DNA of 64,000 bases from Acidovorax sp. (GTDB lineage: Bacteria > Pseudomonadota > Gammaproteobacteria > Burkholderiales > Burkholderiaceae_C), in assembly GCA_018780365.1 (NCBI GenBank), contig JADMJR010000027.1, forward strand, positions 43,344 through 107,343, given 5' to 3'. The notes below the pieces were generated by a model, which did no database searches, was not told where the DNA came from, and saw only the letters and a list, made by a program, of their open reading frames with translations. A program made the translations under genes and the position numbers. This document shows positions 40,760 through 51,183 of the stretch, piece after piece (the stretch's first letter is position 1; each line of letters begins with the position of its first letter).

Positions 40760-42172
40760 TTATTTGATAGCTGCTTGCGCTTGACTGGATTGCGCTAGCA
40801 GCAAATTTCTTGATGCAGTCGATGCCGCGATGCGACCGGCTGCCACATCGGCCTGCAATTGGGGCAGCAGGCCCTTGACCTGGGGATGCTGGCGAAACGC
40901 GAGCTTGAGGCCCGCGTCGATGCGCTCCCACATCCAGGCGAGCGATTGTTTTTCTCGGCGGGACGCTTGGCGGCCATTGGTGGTTTGCGTTTCGCGAAAC
41001 AGCATCACGGTCGTCCAGAACGCGTCCACGCCCTGCCCCAGCAATGCGCTGATCTGCAGTACGCGCGGCTGCCACAGCGCCCCATGTGCCGCGTGGTCAG
41101 GATTGCCGTGCATGCCCAGCAGGCGCAGGCTGGACGTGATCTGCGCCTCGGCCCGCGTGGCGGCGTTCTTGTCGATGTCGGCTTTGTTGATGACCACCAG
41201 GTCGGCAATCTCCATCACGCCCTTCTTGATGGCCTGCAGGTCGTCGCCCGCGTTGGGCAGCTGCATCAGCACAAACATGTCCGTCATGCCCGCCACCGCA
41301 ATCTCGCTCTGGCCCACGCCCACGGTCTCGACGATGACCACGTCGTAACCCGCCGCCTCGCAGACCAGCATGGCCTCGCGGGTTTTCTCTGCCACGCCGC
41401 CCAGCGTGCCACTCGACGGGCTGGGGCGGATGTAGGCTTTGTCGTGCACCGACAGGTGCTCCATGCGCGTCTTGTCGCCCAGGATGGAGCCACCCGAGAC
41501 GGTGCTGGACGGGTCGATGGTGAGCACGGCCACGCGGTGGCCCTGGGCGATGAGGTACAGGCCCAGCGCTTCGATGAAGGTAGACTTGCCCACACCTGGA
41601 ACGCCGCTGATACCCAGGCGGAAGGCTTTGCCGGTGTGAGGCAGCAGTGCGGTGAGCAAATCGTCTGCCTGCGCGCGGTGGTCAGTGCGGGTCGATTCGA
41701 GCAGCGTGATGGCCTTGGACATGGCGCGGCGCTGAAGAGGACCGGGTTGGCCAACGACTCCCTCAAACAGGCCGCGCGCAGGTTTCGCCCGGCCTTCGAC
41801 AGGCTCAGGCTGACCGGTTAGGAGTGTGCTGACATCGCCCCCCGCTCCCCGTTCGGGCTGAGCCTGTCGAAGCCGGGGCAAGCTCGCGACCTTGTCATGC
41901 GACTGCGCCAACTCTTGAACTCGCTCCCAATCACCCGCCATCAACGCTTCCTTCTTGGCACGTGACCAGCCTTTGATCTGCAATTCAAAAGCCAGTGCCC
42001 CTTCGCGGGTTTCAAACTCACCTTGCCACATCAATTCCAGTGGCTTTCGCAGTGCCGTGTAGCCCACCTCGCCGTTTTCATGCTGCTGCATGCGCAGCAC
42101 CATGTCGTCGGTGTGGCCGACGTAGTAAGAGCCGTCGGCGCAGCGCAGGATGTAGACGTAAAAGGGGCGCAT
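40760..42172 (-). CDS. meaB: Single ORF: N-terminal GIY-YIG nuclease domain (approx. 41885-42172) read in frame into MeaB/ArgK-type GTPase (MeaB-only start possible at 41722)
   Basis: GIY-YIG: MRPFYVYILRCADGSYYVGHTDDMVLRMQQHENGEVGYTALRKPLELMWQGEFETREGALAFELQIKGWSRAKKEAL. MeaB: GISGVPGVGKSTFIEALG...LTIDPSS...ILGDKTRMEHLSVHDKAYIRPSPSSGTLGGV...VIVETVGVGQSE...NKAD. Linker SLPRLRQAQPERG...TGQPEPVEGR is repeat-encoded. Confidence 0.85.
   Translation of the reverse strand: MRPFYVYILRCADGSYYVGHTDDMVLRMQQHENGEVGYTALRKPLELMWQGEFETREGALAFELQIKGWSRAKKEALMAGDWERVQELAQSHDKVASLPRLRQAQPERGAGGDVSTLLTGQPEPVEGRAKPARGLFEGVVGQPGPLQRRAMSKAITLLESTRTDHRAQADDLLTALLPHTGKAFRLGISGVPGVGKSTFIEALGLYLIAQGHRVAVLTIDPSSTVSGGSILGDKTRMEHLSVHDKAYIRPSPSSGTLGGVAEKTREAMLVCEAAGYDVVIVETVGVGQSEIAVAGMTDMFVLMQLPNAGDDLQAIKKGVMEIADLVVINKADIDKNAATRAEAQITSSLRLLGMHGNPDHAAHGALWQPRVLQISALLGQGVDAFWTTVMLFRETQTTNGRQASRREKQSLAWMWERIDAGLKLAFRQHPQVKGLLPQLQADVAAGRIAASTASRNLLLAQSSQAQAAIK
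40761..40808. repeat. Intergenic palindromic repeat (GATAGCTGCTWGCGCTT family), copy 3, inside the meaB 3' end
   Basis: TTTGATAGCTGCTTGCGCTTGACTGGATTGCGCTAGCAGCAAATTT; arms GCTGCTTGCGC/GCGCTAGCAGC. Confidence 0.75.
41794..41874. repeat. Inverted pair of ~25-bp REP-like repeats (copies A and B), downstream side of GIY-YIG
   Basis: A: CTTCGACAGGCTCAGGCTGACCGG (41794-41817); B: CCGTTCGGGCTGAGCCTGTCGAAGCC (41849-41874). Confidence 0.9.
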
Positions 42173-42238
42173 GTTTCAGTCGTTGATTTGCGCAGACACC
42201 CGCACCACTGCGCACCGCTCAGTCCGAGCCACCCCAGA

Positions 42239-42309
42239 CCGTTCAGCCTGAGCCTGTCGAAGGCCGTTACAGGCATGTGCCCCGGCTTCGACAAGCTCAG
42301 CCCGAACGG
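42239..42309. repeat. Inverted pair of ~25-bp REP-like repeats (copies C and D), upstream side of GIY-YIG
   Basis: C: CCGTTCAGCCTGAGCCTGTCGAAGGC (42239-42264); D: GGCTTCGACAAGCTCAGCCCGAACGG (42284-42309). Confidence 0.9.
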
Positions 42310-42333
42310 ATTGGGTGGAGACAAGGCGTGCCA

Positions 42334-44505
<2,172 letters not shown>

Positions 44506-44660
44506 GGCGAAGGCTTCTCCGAAGATGGCGTTGGTGCGTCAAGTTAGTGCGTCAAACACGACGCGCGGGCGGTTGCCGCCCACTTGCATTGATGTGGCGG
44601 CGAGTTTACATCATTCATAATTATTGATTCAAAATATTCCACGCAGCTTACAATCCGCCC

Positions 44661-45296
44661 ATGTCTGCCCTCACCCTCACGCCCCGCGCCCTGTACGAAG
44701 AAGTCGCCGAGCAACTGCGCCAGCGCATCTTCCGCCGCGAGCTGGAGCCCGGCAGCTGGATTGACGAACTCAAGATTGCCGAAGAATTCGGCATCAGCCG
44801 CACCCCGCTGCGCGAGGCGCTCAAGGTGCTGGCCGCAGAAGGCCTGGTCACGATGAAGGTGCGCCGTGGCGCCTATGTGACCGAAATGAGCGAAAAAGAC
44901 CTGCGCGACGTGTACCACCTGCTCAGCCTTCTGGAGAGTGATGCCGCAGGCGTGGTGGCCACCACCGCCACACCGGCGCAGCTGCAAGAACTGCAGGACC
45001 TGCACGCCGAGCTGGAAGCCGCTGCAGGCGAACGCGAGCGCTTTTTTGCCGTGAACGAGCGTTTTCACATGCTGCTGCTGGAACTGGCCGACAACCGCTG
45101 GCGCAGCCAGATGGTGGCCGACCTGCGCAAAGTGATGAAACTCAACCGCCACAACTCGCTGCTCAAGCAGGGGCGGATTGAAGACTCGCTGAACGAGCAC
45201 CGCGCTGTCCTGGCCGCCATGGTGGCGCGTGACAACAAGGCCACGGTGAAGGCCATGCAAGCGCACTTTGCGCAGGGGCTGGAAGCCGCGACCTGA
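44661..45296 (+). CDS. GntR-family (FCD) transcriptional regulator
   Basis: YEEVAEQLRQRIFRRELEPGSWIDELKIAEEFGISRTPLREALKVLAAEGLVTMKVRRGAYV plus FCD domain; divergent from the mutase operon. Confidence 0.92.
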   Translation: MSALTLTPRALYEEVAEQLRQRIFRRELEPGSWIDELKIAEEFGISRTPLREALKVLAAEGLVTMKVRRGAYVTEMSEKDLRDVYHLLSLLESDAAGVVATTATPAQLQELQDLHAELEAAAGERERFFAVNERFHMLLLELADNRWRSQMVADLRKVMKLNRHNSLLKQGRIEDSLNEHRAVLAAMVARDNKATVKAMQAHFAQGLEAAT

Positions 45297-45534
45297 CATC
45301 CGCACCCACCTGGGCGCCTGGAGAGCACCCAGGCTGGTGGGGCCAGGTCTGCCGCCGCAGGCCTTCACACTGGGTGTTTTGCGGGCACCATCATTCCGCA
45401 AACAGGAACGCACCATTTGCAACACAAAGGGTGATCACACCCGGCCTGGCCCCAGGTTCGATCGTTATGATCCCTCGGGTTTCCACCGAGGCCATGGCGC
45501 AGCCAGCCATTGCGGGCCTCTACCGCCGAGTTTG

Positions 45535-47394
45535 ATGATCTCCTCCCCTCCCGATATCGCCAGCGTCCAGACGCTGCCCCAGCTTCTTGCCTACCGCGCT
45601 GCCAGCACCCCCAACGCCGAGGCCTACCGGGCGTTTGACCCTGGCACCCAGGCCTGGACGAGCCTGACCTGGGCACAAACGGCAGAGCGCGTGGGCACCT
45701 GGGCGCAGGCCCTGGTGGCCATACAGCTTCCTGCTGCGGCCCGCGTGGCCATCCTGCTGCCCAACGGCCTGAACGCCATGTGCGCCGACCAGTCTGCGCT
45801 GGCCACCGGCTGTGTGCCTGTGCCCCTGCACGCCATCGACAACCCCGGCAGCATTGCCTACATCCTGGCCGACTGCGAAGCCTCGATGCTCATCGTGGGC
45901 CAGGCCGAGCAGTGGGAAAAGATCCGCGCCGTGGGCACACCGTTCCCGGCCCTGCGGGCGGTGGTGATCACCGACAACGACACATCGACGTTCAAGGCCA
46001 CCGCAGGCTCTGGCGCAGGCCCCGCGGTGGGCTCGCTGGCGCAGTGGCTGGCAGGGGCGGCGCAGACGGGCAGCGTGCCAGCACCTGTGCCACCGGGCGC
46101 AGACGACCTGGCGGCCATCGTCTACACCTCGGGCACCACCGGCAAACCCAAGGGCGTGATGCTGACGCATCACAACGTGGTCAGCGACGTGAAGGCCGTG
46201 CTCGACCGCATTGCCCCCACGGTGAACGACGTGTTCCTGTCGTTCCTGCCGCTGTCGCATACCTTTGAACGCACAGGCGGCTACTACCTGCCGATTGCGG
46301 CGGGCAGCTGCGTGGCCTATGCCCGTTCCGTACCCCAGCTGGCCGAAGACCTGAAGACCGTGCGCCCCACGGTGCTGGTGTCGGTGCCGCGCATTTACGA
46401 ACGCATCCACGCCAAGTTGCTCGAAAAACTCTCGCCCACGCCCTGGAAGATGCAGCTGTATGAAGCCGCGCAGTACAAGGGCTGGGCACGTTTTTGTGCC
46501 ACGCAAGGGCTGGCCGCTCCGGCAGCCGAGGACGGCCGCGCCGCAGGCTGGATGGCCGCCCTGCCCTGGCCGGTGCTGCAGGCTTTGGTGGCAAAGCCGC
46601 TACTGGCCCAGTTTGGCGGCCGCGTGCGGGTGGCGGTGAGTGGCGGCGCCCCGCTGTCGCCCACCATTGCCAAGTGTTTTCTGGGCCTGGGCCTGCCGCT
46701 GGTGCAGGGCTATGGCATGACCGAAACCGCACCCGTGGTGTCGGTGAACTCGCTGCATGACAACGACCCCGCCTGCGTGGGCAAGGCCCTGCCGGGTGTG
46801 GACGTGCGCATTGGCGACAACCGCGAGCTGCAGGTGCGCGGCCCCATCGTGATGAAGGGCTACTGGAAGCGCCCGGAAGACACGGCCAAGATCCTGAGCC
46901 CCGACGGCTGGCTGGGCACGGGCGACCAGGCTGAGATCGTGAACGGCCGCATCTATATCAAGGGCCGCATCAAGGAAATCATTGTCACCTCCACCGGCGA
47001 AAAGATCCCCCCGGGCGACCTGGAGCTGGCCCTGCTGGCCGACCCGCTGCTGGAGCAGGCCTTTGTGGTGGGCGACAACCGCCCCTTCATCGCCTGCGTG
47101 GCCGTGCTCAAGCGTGACGAGTGGCAGCGGCTGGCGGCGGACCTGGGCCTGTCCGCGCAAGATGCCGACAGCCTGAACCACCCGAGCGTGCACCGCGCGG
47201 TGCTGGCCCGCATCGAAAAGAACACCGCCAGCTTTGCCCGCTACGCCGTGCCGCGCACCGTGCACTGCACGCTGGAGCCGTGGACCATTGAAAACACTTT
47301 CATGACACCCACGCTCAAGCTCAAACGCAACAACCTGACAGCGTATTTTGCAGAGGCTATTGACGGGATGTACCAGAAGCCGGGTGGGCGCTGA
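45535..47394 (+). CDS. AMP-dependent long-chain acyl-CoA synthetase
   Basis: AIVYTSGTTGKPKGVMLTHHN; GYGMTETAPVVSVN; GWLGTGDQAEIVNGRIYIKGRIKEIIVTSTGEKIPP. Confidence 0.93.
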   Translation: MISSPPDIASVQTLPQLLAYRAASTPNAEAYRAFDPGTQAWTSLTWAQTAERVGTWAQALVAIQLPAAARVAILLPNGLNAMCADQSALATGCVPVPLHAIDNPGSIAYILADCEASMLIVGQAEQWEKIRAVGTPFPALRAVVITDNDTSTFKATAGSGAGPAVGSLAQWLAGAAQTGSVPAPVPPGADDLAAIVYTSGTTGKPKGVMLTHHNVVSDVKAVLDRIAPTVNDVFLSFLPLSHTFERTGGYYLPIAAGSCVAYARSVPQLAEDLKTVRPTVLVSVPRIYERIHAKLLEKLSPTPWKMQLYEAAQYKGWARFCATQGLAAPAAEDGRAAGWMAALPWPVLQALVAKPLLAQFGGRVRVAVSGGAPLSPTIAKCFLGLGLPLVQGYGMTETAPVVSVNSLHDNDPACVGKALPGVDVRIGDNRELQVRGPIVMKGYWKRPEDTAKILSPDGWLGTGDQAEIVNGRIYIKGRIKEIIVTSTGEKIPPGDLELALLADPLLEQAFVVGDNRPFIACVAVLKRDEWQRLAADLGLSAQDADSLNHPSVHRAVLARIEKNTASFARYAVPRTVHCTLEPWTIENTFMTPTLKLKRNNLTAYFAEAIDGMYQKPGGR

Positions 47395-47412
47395 GCAACC
47401 CGATGCTCGGAC

Positions 47413-48351
47413 TCAGGACAGCAGCATTCCCTGGTCGAGCAGTCCTTGCACGATGTCGGCCTGGCGCCGATCCCGGTTGCGCTTCAGTGGCTCGCGTGCC
47501 GGTGCTTTCTCTGCCATCCAGCGCTTGAATTCCACAAAGGTCGCAGGCGCAATGGTGCGCATCATCGCCATGTGCCCAGTGGCCGATGCCACCACGTGCT
47601 CAAAGCGCGGTGCATTGGTCAACACCGACGCGCGGACCGCTTGAACAGGCCACAGGTCGCCTTCGTCAGCCGAGAAGCGAAACGGATGCGGGTCGTCACC
47701 TTCGGCCATCCTTCGCAAAAAATCCACTTCGAAGCCTTTGGCGTTGATCGCGGTCTCGTTCTGCCCTTCTTTGCGCTCAAAGGTGGAGTCCGCGCGCTGC
47801 AGCACCTGCAGCATCGACACGTCTGAGCGTTTCATCTCGGTGATGAACCGAACCTTTCTGCGCGCATCCCACAGCAGGTCCACGTCCTGAGTGGCCAGTG
47901 CGCCTTGCACGATGCGCACGCCCGCCGCGCTTTCGTACGCGTACAGCGAATGGGTGCCGACTACGGTGAAGTGCTCAGCTAAGCCCGCGGTGTCGAGCGC
48001 CTGCAGAATGTCAATCACCGTGGAAGGCGTGCGGCCCACTTTCAGCGCCTTGTTCAGCCGCTGCGTGTCCGTGAGGGCTGCGCGCAGGGTCTTGAGGCGA
48101 TCTTCCAGCGCAGTCTTCCGGCCGGTGAACTCCTTGTAGATGGCCTCGGTTTGTTCGTTGCGCGGGCCGACGCGCTCCTGGCTGTTGTCGCGCTGCGTCT
48201 TCACCAGATACTCGTAGGCGCCCTGCACCTTCCAGTACATGCCACCCGCGTACTGAGCAGCTTGTGTGCGTGTGCGCTGGTATTCCTCGAAGATGGTGAT
48301 CGAGTCGATGAACTGTCGCGCAGCACTGTCTGGAAGATGCAGAAAGTCCAT
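47413..48351 (-). CDS. GSU2403-type nucleotidyltransferase-fold protein
   Basis: VVGTHSLYAYESAAGVRIVQGALATQDVDLLWDARRKVRF...KGFEVDFLRR...FVEFKRWMAEK: degenerate nucleotidyltransferase core. Confidence 0.7.
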   Translation of the reverse strand: MDFLHLPDSAARQFIDSITIFEEYQRTRTQAAQYAGGMYWKVQGAYEYLVKTQRDNSQERVGPRNEQTEAIYKEFTGRKTALEDRLKTLRAALTDTQRLNKALKVGRTPSTVIDILQALDTAGLAEHFTVVGTHSLYAYESAAGVRIVQGALATQDVDLLWDARRKVRFITEMKRSDVSMLQVLQRADSTFERKEGQNETAINAKGFEVDFLRRMAEGDDPHPFRFSADEGDLWPVQAVRASVLTNAPRFEHVVASATGHMAMMRTIAPATFVEFKRWMAEKAPAREPLKRNRDRRQADIVQGLLDQGMLLS

Positions 48352-48389
48352 TGGCCGTATAAATAGTGTTTTTCAATTTTATACGGCCA
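48352..48389. promoter_or_regulatory. 12-bp-arm inverted repeat abutting the start codon of the nucleotidyltransferase-fold gene
   Basis: TGGCCGTATAAA-N14-TTTATACGGCCA; ATG complement ends at 48351. Confidence 0.75.
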
Positions 48390-48395
48390 TTCCGC

Positions 48396-49511
48396 TTAGG
48401 TGCAATTTTCGAGCGCCATGGCCCCCTTCTCCGCGTAAGCCATGCCGAATCGATTCGCCAAAAAATCCGACAGCCGCACCGCCTCCTGGCCCACAAAACC
48501 CTGCTGGGGCAATGCCCCCCGCGCCACCAGGTCCAGCGCCGTGCAGATGCCTGCTGCCGTGGTGAGCTGGATGGCGCTCAAGGTGTGCCCCGCCACCTGG
48601 GTCCCCATGATGCGGGCCGAATACGAGTCCTGCACCAGCCGGCCCCCTCGCAGGCCCGAGGCGGTGGCAAACACCACGATCACATCCTGGTCGGTGGTGG
48701 GGATGGCGGATTCGAGAATGTCCTTGAGCAGGTCGCGCCGGTCGCGCAGGCGCAAATCGTTGAGCAGCAGCTTCAAGATCGCGTTGTGCCCGGGGTAGCG
48801 GATGGACTGGTAGTCCACCTGCCGCGCCTTGCCTGCCAGCGTTTCGGTCAACGTGCCCAGGCCACCCGAGGTGTTGAAGGCCTCGTACTCCACGCCATCG
48901 AGCGCAAAGGTTTCCAGCCCCTCCAGCGCAGGCACCGTGGTGCGTGCTCCGTCCACGATGGCTTCGCAGGGGTTGCAGTATTCGTTGATGAGGCCTTCGG
49001 TGCTCCAGGTCAGGTTGTAGCGCAGGGCGCCCTGGGGGTAGCGTGGCAGCGCCCCCACACGCATGCGCAGCGTGTGCAAGGTGTCAAAACACCGAGCCAG
49101 GTCGTGGCCCACGATGCCGATGAAGCCCGGCGCCAGGCCACATTGGGGCATGAGCACGCTGCGGGCATTGGAGGCCAGTGCGCGGATGGCCTGGGTGCTG
49201 GCCACGTCTTCGGTCAGGTCAAAGTAGTGCACACCTGTCGCAGCACACAAGGTGGCCACGGGCACGGCGCGGTGGAACGGCAGTGCGTTGAGCACGGCAA
49301 ACCGACCGTCGATGGCGGCCTGCAGGCTCGTATCGTCGGTGGCCAGCTGGGTCGATATGCCCAAGGCGGCCACCTCGGCCAGGCGCGCCGGGTCGCGGTC
49401 GGCCACCAGGATGTCGTAGTCGCCGGCCTGCTGCAGCAACAGCGCCATGGCAAAGCCGATGTGGCCTGCGCCCAGGATGGTGATGGCGTGGCGGGTGAAA
49501 GTGGGGGTCAT
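48396..49511 (-). CDS. Saccharopine dehydrogenase-family protein
   Basis: ITILGAGHIGFAMALLLQQAGDYDILVADRDPARL...CGLAPGFIGIVGHDLAR. Confidence 0.88.
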   Translation of the reverse strand: MTPTFTRHAITILGAGHIGFAMALLLQQAGDYDILVADRDPARLAEVAALGISTQLATDDTSLQAAIDGRFAVLNALPFHRAVPVATLCAATGVHYFDLTEDVASTQAIRALASNARSVLMPQCGLAPGFIGIVGHDLARCFDTLHTLRMRVGALPRYPQGALRYNLTWSTEGLINEYCNPCEAIVDGARTTVPALEGLETFALDGVEYEAFNTSGGLGTLTETLAGKARQVDYQSIRYPGHNAILKLLLNDLRLRDRRDLLKDILESAIPTTDQDVIVVFATASGLRGGRLVQDSYSARIMGTQVAGHTLSAIQLTTAAGICTALDLVARGALPQQGFVGQEAVRLSDFLANRFGMAYAEKGAMALENCT

Positions 49512-49650
49512 GGCAGCGCTCCGGGTGTGTGCCTGCGTTCGGTCCGCAAGCCGGTGGTAGAGATGCCTTGATGCTAGGCAAGGATGCTGTCAATGTGTAG
49601 CAGCCATACCGTCGAAAAACCGGTTTTGTTTTGTCATTTCGGCGAATACC

Positions 49651-50136
49651 ATGGCCACTATGACTTTTGAGCCCACAACCACCACCGCACCACCCGCTCT
49701 GGATGCCACCGACCGCCAGCTGCTCAGCCTTCTGCAGGCCAACGCCCGCGAGGGCACAGCGCAACTGGCGCGCAAGCTGGGGCTGGCGCGCACCACGGTG
49801 GTTGCGCGCATTGCGCGGCTGGAACGCTCGGGGGTGGTTGCAGGCTATGGGGTGCGGCTGGGCACCCGGCTTGATGCCACCACCGTGCGTGCGTGGTGTT
49901 CCATCAGTGTGTTGCCCAAAACAGCACCCGCCGTGCTGCGTGCGCTAGAGGCCATGGCCGAGGTCGAAGAGGTATCGGCCGTGAGCGGGCCGTTTGACTA
50001 CCTGGTGTTCTTGCGCTGCACCAGCCACGAGCAGCTCGACACCCTGCTCGACCGCGTGGGCCAGCTCGACGGGGTGCACCAGACGCAGACCAGCATCGTG
50101 CTCAGCCGCAAGATCGACCGGCGACAGGTAGGGTGA
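49651..50136 (+). CDS. Lrp/AsnC-family regulator
   Basis: LDATDRQLLSLLQANAREGTAQLARKLGLARTTVVARIARLERSGVVAGYGV plus RAM domain; divergent from the saccharopine dehydrogenase gene. Confidence 0.92.
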   Translation: MATMTFEPTTTTAPPALDATDRQLLSLLQANAREGTAQLARKLGLARTTVVARIARLERSGVVAGYGVRLGTRLDATTVRAWCSISVLPKTAPAVLRALEAMAEVEEVSAVSGPFDYLVFLRCTSHEQLDTLLDRVGQLDGVHQTQTSIVLSRKIDRRQVG

Positions 50137-50202
50137 CATCCCTGGCTTGGGCCGCGCCAGTCACGACCAGCGCGCCCGCAAAGGCGCTCGGACGCTATGC
50201 TT

Positions 50203-50236
50203 ATTGAAGCAGCTAGAACTTATTCATTAGGCGCTG
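50203..50236. repeat. Degenerate intergenic palindromic repeat, copy 4
   Basis: AAGCAGCTAGAACTTATTCATTAGGCGCTGGG resembles the same family. Confidence 0.35.
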
Positions 50237-50260
50237 GGCGCGAATTTGACTGCAGATCGT

Positions 50261-50848
50261 TCAGGCCTCGAACTGCGTCGGGTTCTTGCCCTGGATGGGC
50301 GCATAAAACGCCTTGATGCTTGCCATGTCACGCTCCACATCGCCCGTGGGCTCGAACACCGGGCCCAGGCCGCCCACCTTGCGGCCATAGTCCACAAACG
50401 CCAGCACGATGGGCACGCCAGCCTGCTGGGCGATGAAGTAGAAGCCCGTCTTCCAGTGCCGCGTTTTGCCGCGTGTGCCCTCGGGCGGCACGATGAGCTG
50501 CATGGGCCCAGTGGCTTCCCGCATGGCCTGGGCCGAGCTGGCCACCAGGTTGCTGGCCTGCTCCCGGTTCACCGGAATGCCGCCCAGCCAGCGCATCACC
50601 CCGCCAAACGGCGCCTTGAACAGGCTTTGTTTGCCCATCCAGTACACCCGCAGGCGCAGCGAAAACGCCAGCATCAGTGTGTAAGGCAGGTCCCAATTGC
50701 TCGTGTGGGGGGCCGCAATCAGCACGCTTTTGGCGGCGTGGGCGGGCAAGGCGCCCTCGACTTTCCAGCCCGTGATGTACAGCGTGAAACGGGAAAAGGC
50801 GCGCAAAAGCGTGTTGACCACCGGGGTGTCAAAAATGGTGTGGTGCAT
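50261..50848 (-). CDS. Lysophospholipid acyltransferase-family protein
   Basis: VLIAAPHTSNWDLPYTLMLAFSLRLRVYWMGKQSLFKAPFGGVMRWLGGIPVNRE...LIVPPEGTRGKTRHWKTGFYFIAQQAGVPIVLA. Confidence 0.9.
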   Translation of the reverse strand: MHHTIFDTPVVNTLLRAFSRFTLYITGWKVEGALPAHAAKSVLIAAPHTSNWDLPYTLMLAFSLRLRVYWMGKQSLFKAPFGGVMRWLGGIPVNREQASNLVASSAQAMREATGPMQLIVPPEGTRGKTRHWKTGFYFIAQQAGVPIVLAFVDYGRKVGGLGPVFEPTGDVERDMASIKAFYAPIQGKNPTQFEA

Positions 50849-51017
50849 GGGAAGGCGGGTGACGGGACGGGGCCCGCAGGGCGAGGCCGGGCGCTGCGCC
50901 GGTCGCCGCGCAGGCGCAAAAAAAGCGCTGCAAGTATCGCCGATGGGACCAATGCCCCACCTTGAGGCAAGGCAAAGGCCCCGTGCTGCGGCGCCTGTAA
51001 AAGGCACTTAAAGCCAT

Positions 51018-51060
51018 CTTTTTTGATAGCAAACTTTTCAATACAGACAGGCGCTACCTG
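51018..51060. repeat. Degenerate intergenic palindromic repeat, copy 5
   Basis: TTTTTTGATAGCAAACTTTTCAATACAGACAGGCGCTACCTG. Confidence 0.35.
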
Positions 51061-51183
51061 CCATTCAAACCACCAATTTCTGCGCATAGAGTGGCCTGCC
51101 AAATAAAGCTGGCATTTGCCCGCAGCCCGCCCAGAATCTGTGCCCGGCCCCCTGTTCTCGCCACCCAGAGGCATCGCCCCACC

